The notes below the pieces were generated by a model that searched no databases, was not told the DNA's origin, and saw only the letters and a list, made by a program, of their open reading frames with translations. A DNA stretch of 64,000 nt from CADEFQ01 sp050249415 (GTDB lineage Bacteria; Pseudomonadota; Gammaproteobacteria; Steroidobacterales; Steroidobacteraceae), in NCBI GenBank assembly GCA_050249415.1, contig JBFWQO010000011.1, forward strand, positions 1 through 64,000. The letters are read 5' to 3'. Positions 6,602 through 15,746 of the stretch are shown one piece after another (the stretch's first letter is position 1; each line of letters opens with the position of its first letter). Position numbers and translations under genes: made by a program.

Positions 6602-8197
6602 ATGGAGAAAGTTGGGAGACACGGGCCCAGGGTCTATCCTCGGGCCGTGATCTACGGATTCGCCGACTTCGAGCTCGATATCGCGCGCTGCGAGCTGCGC
6701 GAGCGGGGCGCGCCGCGCGCGCTCGAACCGCAGGTGTTCTCGCTGCTCGCGCTGCTGGTGGAGAACCGCGACCGGCTCGTGACGAAGGACGAACTGATCG
6801 AGAAGATCTGGGACGGGCGCATCGTCTCGGACGCGGCCCTGGCGAGCCGGGTGAAATCGGCGCGCCAGGCCCTGGGGGACGACGGCGCATCACAGCGATT
6901 CATCCGCACGGTCCACCGGCGCGGCCTGCGCTTCGTCGCCGACGTGCGCACCTCGGCCGTCGAGATCGTAGCCGGCGATCCCGGAGCGGGCCCGCACGGG
7001 AAGGAGCCGGTGTCGCGACCCTCGATCGCCGTGCTGCCGTTTGCGGTGGCCGGCGACGCGGGTGACTGTGCGGCGCTCGCGCAGGCGCTGCCGCAGGAGT
7101 TGATCACCGATCTGTCGCGACTGCGGTGGCTGTTCGTGATTGCGCGCGGCTCCTCGTTCAGGCTGCGCGCCGCGGAGGTCGACCATGGGGAGGTCGGGCG
7201 ATTGCTCGGCGCCCGCTACTGCCTCACCGGAGCGCTCTCGGTCGGTGCGGGCCGCCTCGCCGTCGACGTCGAACTCGTCGATACGCGCGATGCCGGCGTG
7301 ATCTGGGCCGACCGGTACTCCGGACCTGTCGACGACGTACACGCTATCCGGGAGGACATCCGCGCACGCATCCTCGCGGCGCTCGAGGTCCGCATTCCGC
7401 TGCACGAGGCCGCGCTCGCCCGGCTCGTCGTGCCGGAGAACCTCGACGCGTGGTCGGCCTATCACCTCGGCCTGCAGCACATGTACCGGTTCAATCGCGT
7501 CGACAACGCCACCGCGACCGCCCTGCTCGAGCGCGCCATCCGCCTGGAACCGGGGTTTGCGCGGGCGCACGCGGGGCTTTCGTTCCTGCATTTCCAGACG
7601 GCGTTCCTGCGCAACACGGATGACGTGCGGCGCGAGATCGCCGCGGCGCGACGCTGTGCCGAGCGCGGCCTCGAACTCGATGCGCTCGATCCGTTCGTCA
7701 ATTTCACGATGGGCCGCAGCTACTGGCTCGAAGGCGATCTCGACAGCAGCCTCGTCTGGCTCGAACGCGCGACCACGATCAACCCGAACTATGCCGAAGG
7801 CATCTATGCGCGCTCCTGGACCGAGGCGCTCGCGGGGCGAATTCCCGACGGACGCCGGCACGTCGATCTCGCGATGCGCCTGAGCCCGCTCGACCCGCTG
7901 TACTACGCGATGCTCGCGACGCGCGGGCTGACACACATCGCGGCCGGCGAGGACGTCGAGGCCGCGGCGTGGGTGGAACGGGCCGCCCGCTCGCCGGGCG
8001 CTCATGTGCTGATTGCCATGGTCGCGACCGCCGCACATGCCCTCGGGGGCGACAGGGCGCGTGCGGCGGCCTGGGCGGCCGACGTGCGCCGGCGCAATCC
8101 CGCGCTGACCCGCGAGGATTTCTTTCGTTCGTTCCCGATGAAGGCGCCCGGCATGCGATCGCGCGTGTCGGAGGCGCTCGCGCAGTTCGACTTCTGA
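6602..8197 (+). CDS. Winged-helix transcriptional regulator with TPR repeats (CadC-like)
   Basis: A predicted soluble regulator of 531 residues. An OmpR/PhoB-type winged helix (YGFADFELDIARCELRERG to about residue 115) is followed by a linker and a TolB/FlgO-like region starting SIAVLPFA near residue 142. The C-terminal half is made of tetratricopeptide-like helices (…LLERAIRLEPGFARAHAGL…). This architecture is common in Xanthomonadales-type genomes and usually controls an unknown neighbour or itself. No transmembrane segment is seen, unlike CadC or ToxR. The ATG at 6602 has a GGAG five bases upstream. A GTG at 6647 also fits the domain edge and has TATCCT six bases before it, which would make a leaderless start. 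It is divergent from the tautomerase gene. Confidence 0.82.
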   Translation: MEKVGRHGPRVYPRAVIYGFADFELDIARCELRERGAPRALEPQVFSLLALLVENRDRLVTKDELIEKIWDGRIVSDAALASRVKSARQALGDDGASQRFIRTVHRRGLRFVADVRTSAVEIVAGDPGAGPHGKEPVSRPSIAVLPFAVAGDAGDCAALAQALPQELITDLSRLRWLFVIARGSSFRLRAAEVDHGEVGRLLGARYCLTGALSVGAGRLAVDVELVDTRDAGVIWADRYSGPVDDVHAIREDIRARILAALEVRIPLHEAALARLVVPENLDAWSAYHLGLQHMYRFNRVDNATATALLERAIRLEPGFARAHAGLSFLHFQTAFLRNTDDVRREIAAARRCAERGLELDALDPFVNFTMGRSYWLEGDLDSSLVWLERATTINPNYAEGIYARSWTEALAGRIPDGRRHVDLAMRLSPLDPLYYAMLATRGLTHIAAGEDVEAAAWVERAARSPGAHVLIAMVATAAHALGGDRARAAAWAADVRRRNPALTREDFFRSFPMKAPGMRSRVSEALAQFDF

Positions 8198-8235
8198 AAC
8201 GGCTCCCCCCGCGATCGCTACAATATCGGTCGACG

Positions 8236-9570
8236 ATGGCCATCGAACGCACTGTCTACACCGTCAGCCGGCTCAACCGTGCAGTGCGCCTGCTGCTCGA
8301 GCAGGGGCTGCCCGGCGTGTGGGTCGAGGGCGAGATCTCGAACCTCGCGCGACCGGGGTCCGGTCACTGGTATTTCTCGCTCAAGGATCGCGAGGCGCAG
8401 ATCCGCTGCGCGATGTTCCGCCAGAAAAACAGCGCCGTGAAATTCGCGCCGAAGGACGGCATGGCCGTCATCGCGCGCGGCCGCGTGAGCCTGTACGAGC
8501 CGCGCGGCGATTTCCAGCTGATCGTCGAACACCTCGAGGAAGCCGGCCTCGGCGCGCTGAAGCGCGAGTTCGAGCGCCTGCGCGACCAGCTTGCCGGCGA
8601 GGGCCTGTTCGACGAGGGGCGCAAGCGGCCTCTGCCGCAGGTGCCGCGCCGCATCGGCATCGTCACCTCGCCGACGGGCGCCGCGGTGCGCGACATCCTG
8701 CACGTGCTCGCACGCCGCTTTGCCGCGGTGCCGGTACTGGTCTACCCGACCGTGGTGCAGGGCGCCGCCGCCGTGCCCGCCATCCTCGCGGCGCTCGAAC
8801 TCGCCGCGCGACGTGCGGAGTGCGACGTGCTGATCGTCGCGCGCGGCGGCGGATCGCTCGAGGACCTGTGGGCATTCAACGACGAGCGCGTGGCGCGCGC
8901 GATCCGCGCGATGCCGATGCCGGTCGTGACGGGCATCGGCCACGAAGTCGATTTCACGATCGCGGATTTCGTCGCGGACCTGCGCGCCCCGACTCCGTCG
9001 GCGGCCGCGCAGCTCGCGGTGCCCGACGGTCGCGTGTGGTTGCAGGCGCTGGCGCGCTTCGAATCGCGGCTGCAGGCGAGCGCGTCGCGCCTGTTGCGCG
9101 ACGCCGGCGCCGCGCTCGACCGGCTCGGCCGGCGCATGCGCCTCGCCTCCCCCGCCGTGCGCGTGGCACAGGCGGCGCAGCGCCTCGACGAACTCGACCA
9201 GCGGCTCGCGCTCGCGGCGCGCGCCTCGCTGCTCGCAGGGCGGCATCGCGCCTCGGAGCTGGCGCGGCGCCTCGCCGCCACCTCGCCGGTCGCGCATGTG
9301 CACGGCGCCGCCGCGGTGAGCGCCGCGCTCGCGGACCGCCTCGAGCGTGCGATGCGCGCGGAGCTCGCGCGCGGCGCGCACCGGCTCGATCTCGCGAGTC
9401 GCACGCTCGATGCCGTGAGCCCGCTCGCCACCCTGCGACGCGGCTTCGCGGTCGTGACGCATGCCGCGACCGGCGCGCTCGTCACCGACGCCGCGGCGGT
9501 CGCCAGCGGCGATACACTCGTGACTCGCGTCGCAGCCGGACAGTTCCGCTCACGCGTCGTGGAGGACTGA
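8236..9570 (+). CDS. xseA: Exodeoxyribonuclease VII large subunit
   Basis: The large subunit of exonuclease VII, which degrades single-stranded DNA from both ends in repair. It has 444 residues, the usual size. The N-terminal OB-fold (VWVEGEISNLARPGSGHWYFSL) binds ssDNA. The catalytic domain carries the conserved GGGSLEDLWAFN and GIGHEVDFTIADFVAD motifs at about residues 205-245. A long coiled-coil region follows, which normally carries XseB subunits. xseB is not in this window. TACAAT at 8219-8224 is a good -10, only 11 bases before the ATG, so the leader would be very short. The stop overlaps the next ATG by one base. Confidence 0.96.
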   Translation: MAIERTVYTVSRLNRAVRLLLEQGLPGVWVEGEISNLARPGSGHWYFSLKDREAQIRCAMFRQKNSAVKFAPKDGMAVIARGRVSLYEPRGDFQLIVEHLEEAGLGALKREFERLRDQLAGEGLFDEGRKRPLPQVPRRIGIVTSPTGAAVRDILHVLARRFAAVPVLVYPTVVQGAAAVPAILAALELAARRAECDVLIVARGGGSLEDLWAFNDERVARAIRAMPMPVVTGIGHEVDFTIADFVADLRAPTPSAAAQLAVPDGRVWLQALARFESRLQASASRLLRDAGAALDRLGRRMRLASPAVRVAQAAQRLDELDQRLALAARASLLAGRHRASELARRLAATSPVAHVHGAAAVSAALADRLERAMRAELARGAHRLDLASRTLDAVSPLATLRRGFAVVTHAATGALVTDAAAVASGDTLVTRVAAGQFRSRVVED

Positions 9571-10427
9571 TGCTGCCCGGATTGTTCGGCGCTGTGATCG
9601 TCGCCTTCGCCCCCGCGGCCCACGTTGCCGCCTCGACACCCGCCCTGCCGCGCCAGAGCGCCGTCCCGGGCGGCGTGCTGCTCGTCGATGTCGGCGCGAT
9701 CGAGCCGGCCACCATGGCCCCGGTCGTCACCTTCGATGGCGCACGCACGATGGTCGTGCGCGCGGACGGGCGCTGGACAGCCGTCGTCGGCGTGCCGCTC
9801 TCGCAGCCTGTCGGCGCCGTCCAGGTGAACGTGACGGCGCGCGACGGGGCGCGGCGCGACATCCCGATCGACATCCACGACAAGAAATATGCGACCCAGC
9901 GCCTCGAGGTGAAGCCGGGCCAGGTCGACCTGTCGCCGGCGGACCTCGACCGGGTGGCGAAGGAGCGCGAGAAGATGCGTGCCGCGATCGCGACGTTCTC
10001 GCCGGAGGCTCCCGCCACGCTCGTGCTCGACGCGCCGGTGCCGGGCCGGCGCTCGAGTTCGTATGGCCTGCGGCGCTTCTTCAACGGCCAGGCGCGCCAG
10101 CCGCACACCGGCATGGATATCGCCGCCGCCACCGGCACCCCGGTCATCGCACCGGCCGGGGGCCGCGTGATCGACACGGGCGATTATTTCTTCAACGGCA
10201 ACACGATCCTGCTCGACCATGGCCAGGGCCTCGTCACGATGTACTGCCACCTGTCGGCGATCGATGTCGCGGTGGGTGAGGTCGTGAAGGCCGGTGAACC
10301 GATCGGCAAGGTCGGCGCGACGGGCCGCGTGACGGGGCCGCACCTGCACTGGGGCGTGATGCTCAACCGGGTGTCGGTCGATCCGGCGCTATTTCTTCCG
10401 GCTCCGGCGGGCCCCGCGGGGCGCTGA
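9570..10427 (+). CDS. M23 family metallopeptidase, exported
   Basis: A 285-residue LytM/M23 zinc endopeptidase, likely acting on peptidoglycan in the periplasm. An N-terminal hydrophobic signal is present (GLFGAVIVAFAPAAHVAAS). The first half looks like the beta-rich domain often seen before M23 domains. The catalytic domain has the ligands in HTGMD (near residue 178) and HLHWG (near residue 257), so an active enzyme is expected. It is joined to xseA by a TGATG overlap. Its last 39 bases overlap the 3' end of der, which comes from the other strand. Confidence 0.92.
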   Translation: MLPGLFGAVIVAFAPAAHVAASTPALPRQSAVPGGVLLVDVGAIEPATMAPVVTFDGARTMVVRADGRWTAVVGVPLSQPVGAVQVNVTARDGARRDIPIDIHDKKYATQRLEVKPGQVDLSPADLDRVAKEREKMRAAIATFSPEAPATLVLDAPVPGRRSSSYGLRRFFNGQARQPHTGMDIAAATGTPVIAPAGGRVIDTGDYFFNGNTILLDHGQGLVTMYCHLSAIDVAVGEVVKAGEPIGKVGATGRVTGPHLHWGVMLNRVSVDPALFLPAPAGPAGR

Positions 10428-11792
10428 ACGATCGTACGGATTCGCGTCGGTGCGAAACTCGATCGCGACCGGCGAGGCATACAGGTCGAAGGTCTCGCGA
10501 AACACGTTGGCGAGATAGCGCCGGTACGCGTCGGGCACCTGCTGCGTCTGGTTGCCGTGGATCACGATGCGCGGCGGATTGCGTCCGCCCTGGTGCGCGT
10601 AGCGCAGCTTGATGCGCCGGCCCCGCACGAGCGGCGGCTGGTGCCGCGTCATCGCGCGCTCGAGCGTGCGCGTGAGTTCGGGCGTGCGCATTTCGCGCAT
10701 CGCACCCTCGTAGGCGCGGATCGCGGCCTGCGCGAGCTCGCCGACGCCGGTGCCGTGGCGCGCCGAGATGTAGTGCACGGGCACGAACGGCGCAAAATCG
10801 AGCTTCAGCGCGATCTTCGCCCGGATGTCCTCGCGCTGCTCCACCGGAATGTTGTCCCACTTGTTGACCGCGATCAGCAGCGCGCGCCCCTCTTCGAGCG
10901 CGAGCCCGAGCACGCTGGCGTCCTGCTCGCCGACCGTGTCGTGCGCATCGAGCATGACGACCACGACATGCGCTGCCGCGATCGCCTGCAGCGTCTTCGC
11001 GACGCTCGCGCGCTCGACCGCATCCTCGATCTTCGCGCGGCGTCGCACGCCCGCGGTGTCGATCAGGAGGAAGTCCCGCTCGTCGCGACGGAACGGGACG
11101 AAGATGCTGTCGCGCGTGGTGCCCGGCATGTCGCTCGCGATCACGCGCTCCTCGCCGAGCAGGCGGTTGACGAGCGTCGACTTGCCGACATTCGGCCGGC
11201 CGATCACCGCGAGGCGGATCGCCCGCGGCACGCCACCGCCCGGCGCTTCGCCCCCGGCATCCACCGCGTCGCCTGTCTCCGGCGCATCGTCCGCGGCCGC
11301 GGACGCGGCATCGGCCAGCACGATATCCATCAGCTCGCGCGCGCCCTGGCCATGGGCCGCCGATACGGGCACAGGTTCGCCGAATCCGAGCGCATGGAAA
11401 TCCGCGGTGGCCAGGTCCGTGTCGAGGCCTTCGGCCTTGTTCGCCGCGAGCACCACGTGCTTGCCCGCGCGGCGGAGACGGCGCGCGATGAACTCGTCCT
11501 GCGGCGTGACACCCGCCCGCACATCGACGATGAACACGAGGTGGTCGGCTTCGTCGACCGCGCGATCGGTCTGGGTGCGCATCGGTGCCTCGATGCCCGC
11601 GGGCTGCTCGACGATGCCGCCGGTGTCGATGACCACATAGGGCACGGGCCCGACCTTGCCATAGCCGTACTGGCGATCGCGCGTGACGCCCGGCTCGTCG
11701 GCGACGATGGCGTCGCGCGTGCGGGTCAGCGCGTTGAACAGCGTCGACTTGCCGACATTGGGCCGGCCGACCAGCGCGACGACGGGCAGCAT
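10389..11792 (-). CDS. der: Ribosome biogenesis GTPase Der (EngA)
   Basis: An essential tandem GTPase that acts in 50S subunit maturation. Both G domains are intact: GRPNVGKS at residues 9-16 with DTGG and NKAEG, and a second GRPNVGKS near residue 200 with DTAG and NKWD. A KH-like C-terminal domain follows. The 467-residue length is normal. It is the last gene of the long leftward cluster, after bamB, and its 3' end overlaps the convergent M23 gene by 39 bases. The two genes could interfere through antisense transcription. Confidence 0.97.
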   Translation of the reverse strand: MLPVVALVGRPNVGKSTLFNALTRTRDAIVADEPGVTRDRQYGYGKVGPVPYVVIDTGGIVEQPAGIEAPMRTQTDRAVDEADHLVFIVDVRAGVTPQDEFIARRLRRAGKHVVLAANKAEGLDTDLATADFHALGFGEPVPVSAAHGQGARELMDIVLADAASAAADDAPETGDAVDAGGEAPGGGVPRAIRLAVIGRPNVGKSTLVNRLLGEERVIASDMPGTTRDSIFVPFRRDERDFLLIDTAGVRRRAKIEDAVERASVAKTLQAIAAAHVVVVMLDAHDTVGEQDASVLGLALEEGRALLIAVNKWDNIPVEQREDIRAKIALKLDFAPFVPVHYISARHGTGVGELAQAAIRAYEGAMREMRTPELTRTLERAMTRHQPPLVRGRRIKLRYAHQGGRNPPRIVIHGNQTQQVPDAYRRYLANVFRETFDLYASPVAIEFRTDANPYDRSAPRGARRSRKK

Positions 11793-11814
11793 GGGCCGGC
11801 CGTGGCCGGAGGCC

Positions 11815-12948
11815 TCAGGCCTTCGGCCGCAAGGCGCTGACGCGCCCGTCGTCGTTGATCACGATCACCGTATCGCCCGCGACGACCGGCGGGTTCGAGA
11901 CCCGGATGCCGCCCGATTTCACGCGCGCGACGATCTCGCCGTTCGACTTGTCGAGGAAGTGCACGTAGCCCTGGTAGTCGGCGACGACGACGTGGTTGCC
12001 GATGACCGCCGGCGCCGAGAGGCCACGCCAGGCGAGCGCCTTCTGCCGCCAGGTCTCGGCACCGGTGCGGCTCGCGAGCGCGACCACGTCGCCTTCGGCG
12101 GTCGCGACGTAGAGATGTTCGTCGTCCAGCGCGAGGCCGCGATAGCTCGACATGTCGTGCGCCCACCAGATCTGCCCGTTGTCGAGCGCGAGCATCGCGA
12201 GGCGCCCCTGGAAGCCGACCGCGAACACGTTGTCGCCGTTGATCCACACGCGCGAGTCGATGTCGTTCAGGCGCTCGAGTTCGGTGCGGCCGTGCGACGG
12301 TGCGACGGGCGATTCCCACAGCACCGATCCGTCGCGCAGGCTCGCGCCGACCACCTTGCCGTTGTCGAAGCCGCATACGACGACATCGCCGGCAAACGCC
12401 GGCACCGCGACGCCACGCAGCGTGAGGCGCGGCACCTGCTGCTCGACGCTCCACAGTTCGCGGCCGTCTTCCCGGGCGAGCGCGACGAGGCGCCCGTCGA
12501 CGGTACGCACGACGACGGCCGAGGGCGCCACGAGCGGTGCGGACAGTACTTCGCCGCGCACGCGCACGCGCCACAACACTTGCCCGTCCGTGGCGGACAG
12601 TGCGATGACCTCACCCTCGCCCGAACCGACGACGACGAGGGACGCATCGGCGCCGGTGCCGCCGGCCAGCGGCGCCTTCGTCTTCGCCTGCCAGAGCGTG
12701 TGGCCGTTCGCGAGTGCGATGGCCGCAACCTCACCGCCGTGGCCCGCCGCGTACACGGTGTCACCGACGACGGATACGCCGAGACCGAGCCGCAGCGGCG
12801 CGTCGCCGCCACCGACACTCGCATCCCAGATGCGCTCGACGCCGAGCGTCTGTTTGAAGTCGACGAGCTCGGCCGGTGGATTGACCTCCTTGTCCTTCGA
12901 GCAGGCCGCAAGCGCGAGGAGCAGCGCGGCACAAGCGAGGCGACGCAT
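11815..12948 (-). CDS. bamB: Outer membrane assembly lipoprotein BamB
   Basis: A 377-residue lipoprotein of the BAM complex, which inserts beta-barrel proteins into the outer membrane. A lipobox is visible (LLLALAACSKD, acylated Cys at residue 16). The rest is an eight-bladed PQQ-type beta-propeller, seen as repeated units such as GHTLWQAKTK, GQVLWRVRV, GRELWSVE, GSVLWES, GQIWWAHD and GAETWRQK. It sits between yfgM-like and der, as in many gammaproteobacteria. Confidence 0.96.
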   Translation of the reverse strand: MRRLACAALLLALAACSKDKEVNPPAELVDFKQTLGVERIWDASVGGGDAPLRLGLGVSVVGDTVYAAGHGGEVAAIALANGHTLWQAKTKAPLAGGTGADASLVVVGSGEGEVIALSATDGQVLWRVRVRGEVLSAPLVAPSAVVVRTVDGRLVALAREDGRELWSVEQQVPRLTLRGVAVPAFAGDVVVCGFDNGKVVGASLRDGSVLWESPVAPSHGRTELERLNDIDSRVWINGDNVFAVGFQGRLAMLALDNGQIWWAHDMSSYRGLALDDEHLYVATAEGDVVALASRTGAETWRQKALAWRGLSAPAVIGNHVVVADYQGYVHFLDKSNGEIVARVKSGGIRVSNPPVVAGDTVIVINDDGRVSALRPKA

Positions 12949-12951
12949 GGC

Positions 12952-13635
12952 TCAGTTCGCCTTCGCAGGTGCGGGCGCAGGCGCGGGCGCCGGCTGCGAT
13001 GCGGTGGCCGGCTCGAGCGCGACCATCTTGAGTTCGAGCAGGCCCGGATCGACGATGCCCTCGGTCGCGCCGGCACGCGCCGCGCGGTACGCGGTCAGCG
13101 CGCCTTCCCGGTCACCCTTGGCGACGAGCGCGTCACCCCGGATTTCATCGAACTGCGGTGCAAACGCACCGCCCGCGATGCCCTTCAGCAGCGCGAGCGC
13201 CTCATCCGGGTTGCCTTGCCCGAGCCGCACGCGCGCGAGGCGACCGCGCGCCACGGTCGCGAGCTCCGCATCGTGCGCATCGGTCATGACCCGGTTCAAG
13301 CGCTCCGCCGCCTTGTCGTACTCGCCTGCATCGACATGGACGCGCGCGGCGAGCAGGTCACCCTGGTTCGCGTAGGGCGAGCTGTCGTGGTCGCGCCGCA
13401 GCTCGTCGACGATCGCGTAACCACGCGTACGGTCGCCGCGCGAGAAGGCATCGAGCGCCTGCTCGTAGCGGCCGCTCGCCTCCATGGCGAGCCGCTCCAC
13501 GCGCTCGAGCCACATGCGCCAGCCGGCGAGGCCGATCACGCCGAGCACGACGCCGCCCACGATCCAGGGCGCGTTCTCGCGCATCCAGCGTTTGACGAGC
13601 TCCCACTGCTCGCTTTCCGACAGAAAATCGTCCAC
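12952..13635 (-). CDS. YfgM-like tetratricopeptide membrane protein
   Basis: A 227-residue ancillary protein of the YfgM family, thought to link the SecYEG translocon to periplasmic chaperones. A short cytoplasmic start is followed by one membrane span (APWIVGGVVLGVIGLAGW, about residues 26-43). TPR-like helices follow, and the tail is an Ala-Pro repeat (APAPAPAPAKAN). The start codon is GTG at 13635. Position between hisS and bamB is the standard one and supports the call. Confidence 0.88.
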   Translation of the reverse strand: MDDFLSESEQWELVKRWMRENAPWIVGGVVLGVIGLAGWRMWLERVERLAMEASGRYEQALDAFSRGDRTRGYAIVDELRRDHDSSPYANQGDLLAARVHVDAGEYDKAAERLNRVMTDAHDAELATVARGRLARVRLGQGNPDEALALLKGIAGGAFAPQFDEIRGDALVAKGDREGALTAYRAARAGATEGIVDPGLLELKMVALEPATASQPAPAPAPAPAKAN

Positions 13636-13638
13636 TGC

Positions 13639-14913
13639 CTACTCCTCCAGGACCGCCGCCAGCCGGGTATGCACCTCGGCCATCGGGCATTCGATCTGTT
13701 CTGCATCCCGCCGCAGGTGCTTGATCGCCGCGACGCCGCGCTCGATCTCGCTCTCGCCGAGCACCAGCGCGAGCCGCGCGCCGCTGCGGTCCGCGCGCCG
13801 GAATTGTGCCTTGAAATTGCCGCCCCCGAGCCCGAAAGCGATCCGCCGCTGCGGCAGCGCCTCCCGCAGCCGCTCGGCGAGCGCGAGTCCCGCTGCCGCC
13901 GCGCGCTCGCCCGGCGCGACGACATAGACATCGGGCCCGCGCGCCACAGGAACGACTCCCGCCCCGCGCAGGAGTTCCACGACGCGCTCGATGCCCATCG
14001 CGAAACCGATCGCCGGGGTCGACTCGCCACCGAGCTGCGCGATGAGGCCGTCATAGCGGCCGCCCGAGCAGACCGCATCCTGGGCGCCGAGGGCATCCGT
14101 CGTCCACTCGAACACCGTGCGCGAATAGTAATCGAGGCCGCGCACGAGCCGCGGATTCACCGTGTAGTCGACCCCCGTCGCCCGCAAGGCGGACTGCAGC
14201 GCCTCGAAGTGCGCACGCGATTCCGGGTCGAGGTGATCGAGGATGAGCGGCGCACCGGCGACGATCGCCTGCATGTCGGGGTTCTTGCTGTCGAGGATAC
14301 GCAGCGGGTTGCCGCCGAGCCGCCGGCGACTGTCGGCGTCGAGGGCGGCCTCGTGGCCGCGAAAGTAGCGTACGAGTTCCTCGCGATAGATGGCGCGTGC
14401 GGCCGGCGTGCCGAGGGAATTCACCTGCAGGCGCACGCGCGTGATGCCGAGCATCCGCCACAGCCGACCGATCATCACGATCAGCTCCGCGTCGACATCC
14501 GGTCCCTCGTAGCCGAGCGCTTCGACGTCCCACTGGTGGAACTGCCGGTAGCGCCCCTTCTGCGGCCGCTCGTGGCGGAACATCGGTCCGATGCACCACA
14601 GCTTGTGCTTCTGGCCGCGCAGCAGGCCGTTCGAGATCGCGGCGCGCGCGATACCCGCCGTCGCCTCGGGCCGCAGAGTCAGGCTGTCGCCGCCCTGGTC
14701 GCTGAAGGTGTACATCTCCTTCTCGACGATGTCCGTGAACTCGCCGATCGAGCGCTTGAACAGTTCCGTGTGCTCGACGATCGGCACGCGGATCTCTTCG
14801 TAGCCGTACATTGCGACGAGTTCGCGCAGCGTCGCCTCGAGGTGCTGCCAGAGCCCGATCTCCGCCGGCAGCACGTCATTCATGCCGCGGATGGGTTGCA
14901 CGCCGCTCGTCAT
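13639..14913 (-). CDS. hisS: Histidyl-tRNA synthetase
   Basis: Charges tRNA-His. A class II synthetase of 424 residues, the normal bacterial length. Seen are the N-terminal PIRGMNDVLP, motif 2 (FRHERPQKGRYRQFHQ), the histidine-binding RGLDYYSRTVFEW and motif 3 (GFAMGIERV), followed by an anticodon-binding domain. The start ATG overlaps the rodZ stop (ATGA), so it is translationally coupled. In most gammaproteobacteria ispG lies between rodZ and hisS; here it is missing. Confidence 0.97.
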   Translation of the reverse strand: MTSGVQPIRGMNDVLPAEIGLWQHLEATLRELVAMYGYEEIRVPIVEHTELFKRSIGEFTDIVEKEMYTFSDQGGDSLTLRPEATAGIARAAISNGLLRGQKHKLWCIGPMFRHERPQKGRYRQFHQWDVEALGYEGPDVDAELIVMIGRLWRMLGITRVRLQVNSLGTPAARAIYREELVRYFRGHEAALDADSRRRLGGNPLRILDSKNPDMQAIVAGAPLILDHLDPESRAHFEALQSALRATGVDYTVNPRLVRGLDYYSRTVFEWTTDALGAQDAVCSGGRYDGLIAQLGGESTPAIGFAMGIERVVELLRGAGVVPVARGPDVYVVAPGERAAAAGLALAERLREALPQRRIAFGLGGGNFKAQFRRADRSGARLALVLGESEIERGVAAIKHLRRDAEQIECPMAEVHTRLAAVLEE

Positions 14914-15746
14914 GACACGGGCGTGACGGCGCCGTCGGCCGCAACGACGAAACGGGCGCTGCGCCCGCGCCGTACGGCGGCGGGCAACGAGACCGCGCGA
15001 CCGTCGACCTCGACGGAGACACCTTCGGCGTAGCCGAGCAATACGCGCAGCGGCGCGACGCCCGCGAGCGACACGGTGGTCGGCGCACGGGCCAGGTCGA
15101 AGTAGAGCCGGGCATCGCGCGCGTCGTACACCTCGATCCACGAATCAAGCCGCACCGCGAGCCGCAGCCGCAGCGCACCCGCCGGTGGCGGGGCCGACGT
15201 CGCGGCCGGCGCCGTCGCGGGCGACGCGGCGAGCGCGGCCGCGGGCGCGCTGGCTGCCGTGTCGTCATCGGGGGAGTGCGAGACCTCGGGCGTCGTGACC
15301 GCGGGTGTCGTCACCGCGGGCGCCGCGCGGTCGGGCAACGTGGGTGTCGGCAAGCCCTTGAGGGCCAGCCAGATTCCGGCGATCACCGTGCCGGCGACGA
15401 TCACGGCCACCACCGGCCCGGCGAGCTGCCGCGGCCCCGCGATCGGCTTCGCGGGCGTCAGTTGCGCGAGATCGGGCGGCGCACTCTCGGCCACCGCGGC
15501 CGCATACTGGCCGAGGAGCTCGTCGGCCGGCGCATCGACCAGCTCGGCGTAGCGCCGCAGGTGGCCACGCACGTAGACCGGCGCGCCGAGCGTCTCGAAG
15601 TCGTCACTTTCCAGCGCCTCGATCATGCGTGGTTCGAGATGCAGTTTCGCGGCCGCCTGCAGCGACGTGAGGCCCGCGCGCTCGCGGGCGGCGCGCAGGC
15701 GCGCACCGATGCCCTGCTCCGCGCTCGCGCCGGGGAGGTCCGTCAT
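14910..15746 (-). CDS. rodZ: Cytoskeleton protein RodZ
   Basis: A 278-residue single-span protein that binds MreB and helps keep rod shape. The cytoplasmic HTH_25 domain is clear (RLRAARERAGLTSLQAAAKL, then YVRGHLRRYAELV). One membrane segment follows (PVVAVIVAGTVIAGIWLAL, near residue 120). A low-complexity Ala/Pro/Thr linker leads to the periplasmic DUF4115 beta domain (DSWIEVYDARDARLYFDL). The start at 15746 overlaps the stop of pilF, and the stop overlaps the hisS start. Confidence 0.93.
   Translation of the reverse strand: MTDLPGASAEQGIGARLRAARERAGLTSLQAAAKLHLEPRMIEALESDDFETLGAPVYVRGHLRRYAELVDAPADELLGQYAAAVAESAPPDLAQLTPAKPIAGPRQLAGPVVAVIVAGTVIAGIWLALKGLPTPTLPDRAAPAVTTPAVTTPEVSHSPDDDTAASAPAAALAASPATAPAATSAPPPAGALRLRLAVRLDSWIEVYDARDARLYFDLARAPTTVSLAGVAPLRVLLGYAEGVSVEVDGRAVSLPAAVRRGRSARFVVAADGAVTPVS

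Noticed and set aside
11683..15033. A 1116-codon plus-strand frame across der, bamB, yfgM-like and hisS
   Set aside because: It runs through four well-defined genes on the other strand and has the composition of a shadow frame.
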